From Gallionella sp. (GTDB lineage: Bacteria; Pseudomonadota; Gammaproteobacteria; Burkholderiales; Gallionellaceae), in contig JAUSMR010000122.1 of the NCBI GenBank assembly GCA_030645955.1, positions 1 to 43,497 of the forward strand: a stretch of 43,497 bases of DNA. The letters are read 5' to 3'. Of the stretch, positions 16,267 through 23,483 are shown piece by piece. The notes beneath the pieces were generated by a model. The model saw only the letters and a list, made by a program, of their open reading frames with translations, did no database searches and was not told where the DNA came from. The first letter of the stretch is position 1. Each line of letters begins with the position of its first letter. The position numbers and the translations under genes are program-made.

Positions 16267-17050
16267 GGGAACCGGACGCAGGGGAATGGGGCTATGGGCG
16301 GCGGCGCTGGCGGTGTATGCCTTTTTGTATGTGCCGCTCGCGATCGTGGTCGCCTATTCATTTAACGATTCGCGCCTGAATGCCGAATGGGTGGGCTTCA
16401 CCTGGCACTGGTACCAGGTGCTGCTGCACGACGAGGCGATGCTCACCGCCGCCGGCAACTCGCTGTTTATCGCGCTGGTGTCGAGCATCGTCGCGACGGC
16501 GCTCGGCACGATGGCCGGCATCGCGATGCACCGCTACAAGCTGAGGCTGCTGACCTTCATGGTGCTGACCCCGGTGGCGATGCCGGAAATCCTGCTCGGC
16601 GTGTCGCTGCTGCTGTTCTTCATCCAGGTGCTGAATCTCACGCTCGGCATGCTGTCCATCGTGCTCGCCCACATTACGTTCTCTATCGGCTTCGTTGCGG
16701 TGATTGTGCGGGCGCGGCTGGCCGGCATGGACGAAAGCATTTTCGAGGCGGCGCGTGACCTGGGCGCATCGCCGTGGGAGACGTTCCGCTATGTCACCTT
16801 CCCGCTGATCCTGCCCGGCGTGGTCGCGGGCGGCCTGATGGCGTTCACGCTGTCGATCGATGATTTCGTGATCACCTTCTTTACCGCCGGGGTGGGCGTG
16901 TCCACATTGCCGCTGCATATCTACTCGATGATCAAGATCGCCGTGACGCCGGAAGTGAATGCGGTATCCACATTGCTGATGCTGCTCACGCTGACGATGA
17001 TCGTGCTTGCTTCCCGCTTCGCCCCGGATGTGCTGAAGGGGAAGGCATAG
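16259..17050 (+). CDS. potC: Spermidine/putrescine ABC transporter permease PotC
   Basis: A 263-residue permease, second half of the polyamine channel. It has about six membrane segments, starting near residue 10, and the EAA motif EAARDLGASPWETFR. The segment FTLSIDDFVITFFTAG is typical of PotC. The start lies inside the end of potB (8-base overlap), and the stop is 2 bases before the potD frame, indicating a single operon. Confidence 0.92.
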   Translation: MRRGTGRRGMGLWAAALAVYAFLYVPLAIVVAYSFNDSRLNAEWVGFTWHWYQVLLHDEAMLTAAGNSLFIALVSSIVATALGTMAGIAMHRYKLRLLTFMVLTPVAMPEILLGVSLLLFFIQVLNLTLGMLSIVLAHITFSIGFVAVIVRARLAGMDESIFEAARDLGASPWETFRYVTFPLILPGVVAGGLMAFTLSIDDFVITFFTAGVGVSTLPLHIYSMIKIAVTPEVNAVSTLLMLLTLTMIVLASRFAPDVLKGKA

Positions 17051-17052
17051 AG

Positions 17053-18225
17053 ATGAGTCAAATGAAAAATGATGTCCACGAAACACACGAAAGTCACGAA
17101 AACATTCTTGTGATTTCACGCATGGGCTTTCGATTCTCCTTTCGTGGTTTTCGTGGTTTTCGTGTATTTCGTGGACTCACGGTTTTTGCTCTTTTGATGC
17201 AGTTTAACTGTGCTCAGGCCGCCGACACGCTCCACCTCTACAACTGGAACAACTATATCTCGGAGGAAACGGTCGCACGCTTCGAGGCGCACTGCGGCTG
17301 CCGCGTGGTGCAGGATTATTATTCCGACAACGAGGAGATGCTCGCCAAGCTGGCTGCGGGAGCTGCCGGCTACGACCTGATCGTGCCGACCGGCAATGCG
17401 GTGGAATCGCTGATTCGGCAGAACGCGTTGCGCCCGCTCGACATGAGCCTGCTGCCCAATTTGAAGAACATAGCCCCGGCCTACCTCAACACGGCATTTG
17501 ATCCCGGCAACCGCTATTCGGTGCCGTATGCCTATACCCTCACACTGATCGGCTACAACAGCGAGAAAATTCGCGAGCTGGATCTGCCGGTCGACAGCTG
17601 GGCGGTGATCTTCGAGCCGCGACATCTGGAGAAACTCAAGGGGCGCGTCACCGTGCTCGACAGCCAGCGCGAGTTGCTCGCGGCGGCGCTGAAGTATCTC
17701 GGCTACTCGGCCAACGACACCGACGAAGCGCACTGGAAGCAGGCGCGCGACCTGATCATCCGCGCCAAGCCGTATTGGGCCGCGTTCAACGCGTCGAGCT
17801 ACATCAAGGAGCTGACCGTCGGCAACATCTGGCTGGTGCACGGCTATTCCAACGACATTTTCCAGGCAGACCTCGATGCGCAAAAGGCCGGCAGGAAATT
17901 CCGCATCGTCGCCAGCATCCCAAAGGAAGGCGCGGTGCTGGCGCTGGATTCGATGGTGCTGCACAAATCAGGCACCCGCCCCGATCTTGCGCACCGCTTC
18001 ATCGACTTCATGCTGGACGGGCGCAACTCCGCCGAACTCACCAACCTGATCGGCTCCGGCAATCCCAACCGCGACGCGCTGCAATACATCAAACCGGAAG
18101 TCGCGCAAAATCCCGCGGTGTTTCCCGGCCGCGAACAGCAAGCACGGCTGGAAATGCTGCGCGATCTGGATCGCCATCAACGCCGCGTGCTGTCGCGCAT
18201 CTGGACTGAAATCAAACTGAGGTAA
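17053..18225 (+). CDS. potD: Periplasmic polyamine-binding protein PotD
   Basis: A 390-residue extracellular solute-binding protein of the PotD/PotF class, delivering spermidine or putrescine to PotBC. The mature part begins near TLHLYNWNNYISEETVARFE, the family's hallmark start, after a signal core FALLMQFNCAQA. The first 50 residues are unusual: they are encoded by an inverted repeat (17074-17176) giving HETHESHE and FRGFRGFRVFRG. An alternative start at ATG 17122 would give a shorter basic leader and better fit a signal peptide. It ends the pot operon; a strong hairpin lies 50 bases downstream. Confidence 0.9.
   Translation: MSQMKNDVHETHESHENILVISRMGFRFSFRGFRGFRVFRGLTVFALLMQFNCAQAADTLHLYNWNNYISEETVARFEAHCGCRVVQDYYSDNEEMLAKLAAGAAGYDLIVPTGNAVESLIRQNALRPLDMSLLPNLKNIAPAYLNTAFDPGNRYSVPYAYTLTLIGYNSEKIRELDLPVDSWAVIFEPRHLEKLKGRVTVLDSQRELLAAALKYLGYSANDTDEAHWKQARDLIIRAKPYWAAFNASSYIKELTVGNIWLVHGYSNDIFQADLDAQKAGRKFRIVASIPKEGAVLALDSMVLHKSGTRPDLAHRFIDFMLDGRNSAELTNLIGSGNPNRDALQYIKPEVAQNPAVFPGREQQARLEMLRDLDRHQRRVLSRIWTEIKLR
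17074..17176. repeat. CACGAAA-type inverted repeat inside the potD 5' end
   Basis: GTCCACGAAACACACGAAA (17074-17092) pairs with 17158-17176 (18 of 19 matches), with extra tandem TTTCGTGG units before the right arm. This is a dispersed intergenic repeat type, here read through as the start of PotD. It probably folds as a stem-loop over the start region of the potD mRNA. Confidence 0.8.
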
Positions 18226-18274
18226 TTGCTGGCAGGACGTTTAATTCCATTTATCTTTCAAAAGAGCAGTACCC

Positions 18275-18329
18275 ATGTAGGGTGCATTCCATGCACCATT
18301 GCCATTGGTGCATGGAATGCACCCTACAT
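18275..18329. terminator. Perfect 24-bp hairpin downstream of potD
   Basis: A 24-base arm (18275-18298, starting ATGTAGGGTGCATTCC) is repeated exactly in reverse complement at 18306-18329 with a 7-base loop. A further 10-base pair, AATTCCATTT/AAATGGAATT, encloses it (18243-18252 and 18348-18357). It may stop pot transcription, but lacks a U-run, and its form also fits a dispersed repeat or small mobile element. There is no gene between 18226 and 18518. Confidence 0.6.
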
Positions 18330-18518
18330 ATTTCACTATTGATCGGGAAATGGAATTATGCAAAAGTGATAGAGACTCGCAGCCCAAAGCTTTGCGCCAA
18401 ACCGGGGCGGATGTCTCATGCATTCTCCAGGCGAAATTCAGGCCGCAATGATTGGAGGATTTTTTCTGAACCTCCTATGCCTGATATGCTAGCCATAATT
18501 CTTTCGTGAGGTTCACAA

Positions 18519-19127
18519 ATGAAATACCCGGAATTTTTTGATGCCGTCCCCAAAATCGATTTGTATGATCCGCTGGCTGAATTCCTCGGCGCAGCCGAAA
18601 ACGGCATTCTGCAATACGGCTATGTTGATGCGGTACGGCTGGCCGGCCACTCCTGCCCGACGGTTGCTTCGGCCTATTGGTCTACCTGCAAGGCTCTGGC
18701 CTTTCTCTATCCCGATACGCTCCCGGTGCGCGGCGAGATCAAGGTAGAGTTCAGCCAGGACATCACTGCCGGTGTCACGGGCGTGATCGCGAATGTGGTA
18801 AGCATGCTGACCGGAGCCACGTCTGATACCGGCTTCAAGGGCATTGCAGGGCGCTTCGATCGGCGGGAACATCTGTTCTTCGCGGTGGGGATACCAGGCG
18901 AAATGCGCTTCACCCGGCTGGACACCAATAGTGCGGTGCAGGTGGCGTCCAATCTGCAAGGCGTTCCGTCTTCGCCGCGCCTGCCCGGTCTGATGGCCAG
19001 TTGCATCAGGAATACCGCAAGCCGGGAAGAGACCGCCGAGTTCCGGCAGCTTTGGCAGGATCGTGTGCGCCGCATCCTGCTGGAGCATGGCGATGATCCG
19101 GCTGTCTTTGTAATGACTCCGGATTGA
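18519..19127 (+). CDS. FmdE-domain protein
   Basis: A 202-residue cytoplasmic protein. The segment YGYVDAVRLAGHSCPTVASA matches the N-terminal His/Cys-containing motif of the FmdE family (named after the formylmethanofuran dehydrogenase E subunit), where it helps bind a metal. Methanogenesis is not implied: bacterial FmdE-like proteins occur widely and are mostly uncharacterised. The usual C-terminal zinc ribbon is absent. A hemerythrin gene starts 7 bases downstream, suggesting a joint role in metal, oxygen or redox handling. Confidence 0.72.
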   Translation: MKYPEFFDAVPKIDLYDPLAEFLGAAENGILQYGYVDAVRLAGHSCPTVASAYWSTCKALAFLYPDTLPVRGEIKVEFSQDITAGVTGVIANVVSMLTGATSDTGFKGIAGRFDRREHLFFAVGIPGEMRFTRLDTNSAVQVASNLQGVPSSPRLPGLMASCIRNTASREETAEFRQLWQDRVRRILLEHGDDPAVFVMTPD

Positions 19128-19134
19128 GCGCCGC

Positions 19135-19524
19135 ATGAAACGAAGCCTGGCCCTGCAGCCGCTATCGCGGGAACATCACACCGCCCTGACTCTGGCGAAG
19201 GCATGCGAGCGTGCCGCCCAGTCGGGCGCTGCGGAGCAAGTGGGTGTAATCTGCCACCGTGCACTTCAGGCATTCACGAATGAACTGGAGCCGCATTTTC
19301 AGGTCGAGGAGCGGTCGCTGTTGCCGCTGTTGACAGGCGCAAAAACACAGCTGCTGGTGCAGCGCACATTGGCAGACCATCAACAGTTGCGCGCACTGCT
19401 CGAGGATTTGCAGCAGTACGATGCCGCCGCATTGGGCAGCTTCGGCAAATGTTTATCGGCTCACGTGCGATTCGAGGAGCGGGAGCTTTTTCCGGCGCTT
19501 GAAAGCATTCTGGCCAACGGTTGA
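19135..19524 (+). CDS. Hemerythrin HHE-domain protein
   Basis: A 129-residue four-helix-bundle protein with a complete set of likely di-iron ligands: His in SREHHTAL, HFQVEE, DHQQLRALL and HVRFEERELFPALE. Such HHE proteins bind oxygen or nitric oxide or protect iron-sulfur centres. It starts 7 bases after the FmdE-like gene, so the two are one transcription unit. It ends before a large palindrome shared with the convergent clsB gene. Confidence 0.88.
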   Translation: MKRSLALQPLSREHHTALTLAKACERAAQSGAAEQVGVICHRALQAFTNELEPHFQVEERSLLPLLTGAKTQLLVQRTLADHQQLRALLEDLQQYDAAALGSFGKCLSAHVRFEERELFPALESILANG

Positions 19525-19580
19525 TTTTGCATGGCGTGATGTTGCTCCTGGTTTTTGGAACGCGCCTGAATAAACTCTGT

Positions 19581-19610
19581 AGTAGGGGCACGGCGCGCCG
19601 TGCCCCTACT
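19581..19610. terminator. 30-bp perfect palindrome between convergent genes
   Basis: The arm AGTAGGGGCACGGCG is followed directly by its exact reverse complement, centred between 19595 and 19596. It sits between the hemerythrin gene and the 3' end of clsB (whose stop codon is inside it), a place for a bidirectional transcription stop. With no loop or U-run it may instead be a dispersed repeat that supplied the clsB stop codon. Confidence 0.5.
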
Positions 19611-20790
19611 GGCCACGCTTGCGATACCCCGACATACCGATCAACATGCGCACGACGCCGTAACTGAGACGTGCGATCAGGCGGCCGAAAAAGTTGCGCG
19701 GCCCGCCGTATTCGCCCCCGATACATACTGCATCGTTGGCAATCGCGGACAGCAGACTCGCGCGCAACTCTCCGGCGAATCCGGCATCCTGTATGGTGAG
19801 ATTCGCCTCGCGCGCCATCAACAAACTGAACGGATCGATATTGGAGGAACCGACGGTCGCCCACTGCCCATCCACCACGGCAACCTTGGCGTGCAGATAA
19901 CTGGCCTGATACTCATTGATCTCGACACCTGCCGCCAGCAGCTGTTCATAAAGCGCATGTGTCGCGTAATGCTGAATCCAGTATTCAACCTTGCCTTGCA
20001 GCAACAGCACCACGCGCACGCCGCGCTTCGCGGCCTGGATCAGGGCTCGCCGGAATATTCTCCCGGGCAGGAAGTAAGCATTGGCAATAATGATTTCGCG
20101 CTGCGCGCCTGCCATGGCCTTCAGATATGCCCTCTCGATTTCGCGCCGGTGGCGCACATTGTCGCGCAATACGAGAGTAATACCGGATGTGTTTGCATGC
20201 CTCTTCGCTATGACATCCGACCATTTTATTTTATTGCCGCGCCGGCGAAAGTTTGCCCATGTCAGCACATCCCACAAATGCCGCATCGTCGCGTGAATCT
20301 CGTCAGCCACGGCACCCTGCACACGCACGGCATAATCCAGCTGCGGCGCGAATAGATCGCCGTGTTTGGGTATATCGTTGATGATATTGATGCCGCCAAC
20401 GAAAGCCACCTCGCCATCCATCGCTGCCATCTTGCGATGCATGCGGCTCAACCGGCGATACCGGCTACGGTGCAGTGTGAACGGGGAAATTTCGCGCCGG
20501 AACCATTGCACCCCGACCCCGGCTGTGCGCAGCTCATCCACCCAATGTCGCGGCAACTCCGCCGAGCCGTAGCCATCCAGCATCACATTCACTTCCACCC
20601 CGCGCCCAGCGGCGCGTTGCAAAGCATTGGCAACCATGCGTCCGGTTGCATCCGCAAAAAATATATAGGTTTCCAGATAGATAGAATGCCGTGCGGCATC
20701 GATATCGGCACACAATTGCGTAAAATATTCAGTGCCGTTCTGCAACAGCGTAATTTGATTTCCGGCAACTTGGTGGCTGCCGGTCTTCAC
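19606..20790 (-). CDS. clsB: Cardiolipin synthase ClsB
   Basis: A 394-residue phospholipase-D superfamily enzyme that makes cardiolipin from phosphatidylglycerol at the inner membrane. Two HKD motifs are visible: HRKMAAMDGEVAFVGG and HAKVAVVDGQWATVGSSN. There are no long N-terminal membrane helices, as expected for ClsB rather than ClsA. The start is taken as GTG at 20790, which overlaps the upstream TGA as GTGA; the much longer in-frame extension to 21195 lies inside the upstream gene. The same gene pair (ybhP-ybhO/clsB) occurs in enterobacteria. It ends within a 30-bp palindrome. Confidence 0.9.
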   Translation of the reverse strand: MKTGSHQVAGNQITLLQNGTEYFTQLCADIDAARHSIYLETYIFFADATGRMVANALQRAAGRGVEVNVMLDGYGSAELPRHWVDELRTAGVGVQWFRREISPFTLHRSRYRRLSRMHRKMAAMDGEVAFVGGINIINDIPKHGDLFAPQLDYAVRVQGAVADEIHATMRHLWDVLTWANFRRRGNKIKWSDVIAKRHANTSGITLVLRDNVRHRREIERAYLKAMAGAQREIIIANAYFLPGRIFRRALIQAAKRGVRVVLLLQGKVEYWIQHYATHALYEQLLAAGVEINEYQASYLHAKVAVVDGQWATVGSSNIDPFSLLMAREANLTIQDAGFAGELRASLLSAIANDAVCIGGEYGGPRNFFGRLIARLSYGVVRMLIGMSGYRKRGQ

Positions 20791-21548
20791 GCTGCAACCC
20801 CGCCATGCCGTGTCAATCTGGCCGAAAGTGCGGCATGATCGGACAGGCGTTGCCAATCTCCGCCGACATGCACATCGCTTTCCAACACACTGAAACCGCG
20901 AACATAGATACGATCCAGGCGCAGCAGCGGCAAAGCTGCCGGGTAACTGCGCGCCAGTTTCCCGCTGCGAGTATGAAACACGTCGTGAACATCCAGTTCG
21001 CTTGCCAGAGAGTGGCTCATGATATTGCGCCAATCGTTGAAATCTCCGGCAATAATCAGCAATGCATCGGGAGGAATTTCGTTGCTGATGTACTCTATCA
21101 GCGCACGCGTCTGCTCCCGCTTGCCTTTGGCAAACAAGCCAAAGTGAGCGCACAGGCAATGCACACGCTGCCGGTCTGCCAGTTCGATCTCGCAATGCAG
21201 CAGCCCGCGGCTTTCAAAACGGTGCGCGGAAATATCTGTGTTAAACGTTTGCAGAATCGGAAAGCGGCTGAGTATCGCGTTGCCATGATGCCCCTCCTCA
21301 TACACCGCGTTCTTGCCATAGGCGCAATGCGGCCAGACTTCCTCCGCTATAAATTCGTGCTGAGCGCACTCCGGATAGTTGTGATGACGCCCGGGATGGT
21401 GCGCATGTTCGCCCTGCGCCTCCTGCAGGAACACGATGTCGGCATTCAGCTCGCGCAGCCGTTCGCGCAGCTCGTGCAGCACCACGCGGCGGTTGAACTG
21501 CGAGAAGCCCTTGTGGATGTTATAGGTGGCAATTTTCAGGGTAGTCAT
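20787..21548 (-). CDS. Endonuclease/exonuclease/phosphatase family protein (YbhP-like)
   Basis: A 253-residue EEP-fold metallohydrolase. Motifs include TLKIATYNIHKG, the metal Glu in VFLQEAQG, AGDFNDWRN, LDRIYVRG and the final SDHAALSA. The family cleaves phosphodiesters of lipids, nucleotides or nucleic acids. The overlap with clsB (GTGA) and the conserved YbhP-ClsB pairing make a phospholipid-linked role likely. ATG at 21548 is chosen because the family's core begins right after it; an upstream frame extension adds 16 residues of no known kind. Confidence 0.87.
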   Translation of the reverse strand: MTTLKIATYNIHKGFSQFNRRVVLHELRERLRELNADIVFLQEAQGEHAHHPGRHHNYPECAQHEFIAEEVWPHCAYGKNAVYEEGHHGNAILSRFPILQTFNTDISAHRFESRGLLHCEIELADRQRVHCLCAHFGLFAKGKREQTRALIEYISNEIPPDALLIIAGDFNDWRNIMSHSLASELDVHDVFHTRSGKLARSYPAALPLLRLDRIYVRGFSVLESDVHVGGDWQRLSDHAALSARLTRHGGVAA

Positions 21549-21619
21549 GGTCAGTATTCTACCCAATGACTGCGGGGGAGGTATCTGCCATCCCAACCGC
21601 TTTTATAATTGATGCCGGG

Positions 21620-22831
21620 TTACGTCAGGTTCTTCGCGCGTGCTTGCCAAGCCTGAATCCAGCCGGGAAGATCAGCGGCAGGCATGGGCTTGGCGATGAA
21701 GTAACCCTGGGCAAAATCGCACCCCGTGCTGCGCAGCATATCCCAGTCGCCTATCTCTTCAACCCCCACAGCCACGACTGCCATGTCCAATTGCCTCGCC
21801 ATACTCAGGCAGGCGTCGTACTTCGCCCTCACCTTTTTATCGGTTGAGGCGTGGTGCACAAAGCTTCGGTCGATCTTCACCTCATCGAAAGGAATGCCAC
21901 GCAACTGCGCCAATGTAGAAGACCCGGTGCCGAACTCGTCGATTGAAAGCCGGAAGCGCTTCAGGCGTAGCCGGGTCAATGTTTCAAGTGGCGCGCGCAG
22001 GTCATTCATCGGTATCCAGCTTTCCGACACTTCCAGCACTAACTCCTGCGGTGGCACACCTGCTTCGGTCACGAGTCCGGCAACGAAATCCGCAAAATCC
22101 AGTGATGCCAGGCTGTCTATAGACACGTTAACGGACAACTGCAACGACAGCCCCGCTTCCTGCCAGACCTTGAACTGGGCCAGCGCGTCAGTCAGCACCA
22201 TGCGGGTCAGGTCTTTGATCAGGCCGTGCGACTCCGCCACGCCGATGAACTTGGAGGGAAACACCATGCCATCCCGGGGGTGGTTCCAGCCCACCAGGGT
22301 TTCCACGCCCACCACCTGGCCGGTGGCGAGTGACACCTTGGGCTGGTAATAATTGACCAGCTCGCCATTGGCGATGGCAGCACGCAAATCTCCCGCGCTG
22401 CGAATTAAATTCGCTGACGGGGTCTGGCCTTGATACGACGGGGTCCACTTCTCGATCAATGCCGCCAGGTCTTCCGGCTTGACGGGCTTGCTTAAGTGGC
22501 CCAGCATCGGAATTTTATGCGCCCGCACCAGTTTCTCGGCGGCCAGCAGCATCTGCTTATCTTCACCGCTGAACAGGATGAGGCTGCCGGTGTAGCGGTG
22601 CTCTACCAGGTGGCGCACAAACACCACCCCGTCCATTTCCGGCATACTCAGATCCAGCAGTATCAGATCCGGATGATCTCTCGGACTATCTACCAACTCC
22701 AGCGCTGCACGTCCGTTGTCGCAGGTGGAAACTGCGGCGTATCCTGAGTTTTCCAGCATGCGCGCGAGCAGCTTGAGCGTGAAGGGGTCGTCGTCGAGCA
22801 CCAGAATTTTGATTTTGGAATTGTTAGTCAT
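21620..22831 (-). CDS. Response regulator with a degenerate EAL domain
   Basis: A 403-residue REC-EAL protein. The receiver (about 7-125) has the acidic D13-D15 cluster, phosphoacceptor D60 in LLDLSMPEMDG and a conserved Lys in LSKPVKP. The EAL domain (about 155-390) has E177 in ETLVGW in place of EALVRW, N235, D298 but E299 in IDEFGTG instead of DDFGTG, K319 in VKID, and AVGVE where active enzymes have AEGVE with the catalytic Glu. Loss of that Glu points to a c-di-GMP-binding, non-hydrolysing receptor. GGGAGG lies 7 bases before the ATG. No adjacent kinase, but the hybrid kinase at 23484-26327 is upstream on the same strand. Confidence 0.9.
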   Translation of the reverse strand: MTNNSKIKILVLDDDPFTLKLLARMLENSGYAAVSTCDNGRAALELVDSPRDHPDLILLDLSMPEMDGVVFVRHLVEHRYTGSLILFSGEDKQMLLAAEKLVRAHKIPMLGHLSKPVKPEDLAALIEKWTPSYQGQTPSANLIRSAGDLRAAIANGELVNYYQPKVSLATGQVVGVETLVGWNHPRDGMVFPSKFIGVAESHGLIKDLTRMVLTDALAQFKVWQEAGLSLQLSVNVSIDSLASLDFADFVAGLVTEAGVPPQELVLEVSESWIPMNDLRAPLETLTRLRLKRFRLSIDEFGTGSSTLAQLRGIPFDEVKIDRSFVHHASTDKKVRAKYDACLSMARQLDMAVVAVGVEEIGDWDMLRSTGCDFAQGYFIAKPMPAADLPGWIQAWQARAKNLT

Positions 22832-23483
22832 AACGAGAGCCTCCCGTGATTCGTTAGTTCATGCACTGCACGAAATATATCATTAAACCGTTGCGGTCGT
22901 TGTTGAACCGCCCCTAATGCATGTTAAGGAAACGCAGATTAAATCGTCATTGCGAAAAGCATCTCCAAAATTGCACCCGCATATATTTGGCAGACAGTCG
23001 CGACTGCAATAACCGCATCGCCCTTGCAGCAATACAACAAGCTCATCCCCCTGGTTTGCCAACACAGCCGCCATACCACCGAAAAGCTCTATCCGAAATA
23101 CTGAAACGCGTTGGTGCACGCCATCCCGCTTTTCAGCGGTTGCAGAAATTACAGGCAATTTTGACATTTGTATGTAGTCAGTTTGGACTACATACAGAAT
23201 CAATACCGAAGCAATCCCTGCCGAATCCGCAGCGATGGTATTGATGTTTGAAATATCCAGGGGATTTAACCCGGATTGTTCATCAGGGAAACGCAGATTT
23301 ATTCAATCCGTTCGGGCTGAGTTTGTCGAAGCCTTAGCTGATCTGTTGATTCACAGAGAGTGCATTTCGACAAGCTCAATGCGAACGGGGTTAATCGGCG
23401 TTTCCTTAGATAAACGCCGGATTCCGGCCTGGCCGAAGGCCAGTTTATCCTGAGCCTGTCGATGGGCCGTGATAGTGACGAAA
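22832..23483. other. Repeat-rich, gene-free stretch
   Basis: No gene is seen in these 650 bases. They hold an 11-bp perfect hairpin (23169-23179 with 23186-23196), two direct copies of GGAAACGCAGATT (22928-22940 and 23287-23299), and the TTCGACAAGCT-type inverted repeat at 23308-23388. Frames in this part look non-coding. Confidence 0.6.
23308..23388. repeat. Second copy of the TTCGACAAGCT-type inverted repeat
   Basis: The 23-base arms at 23308-23330 and 23366-23388 match each other apart from a few bases and match those at 15263-15332 (between potA and potB). The two loci share the arms but not the loop. This is a dispersed intergenic element. Confidence 0.78.

Noticed and set aside
22921..23244. 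107-codon frame in the repeat-rich stretch
   Set aside because: It crosses repeats and a hairpin, has no ribosome-binding site and no recognisable domain.
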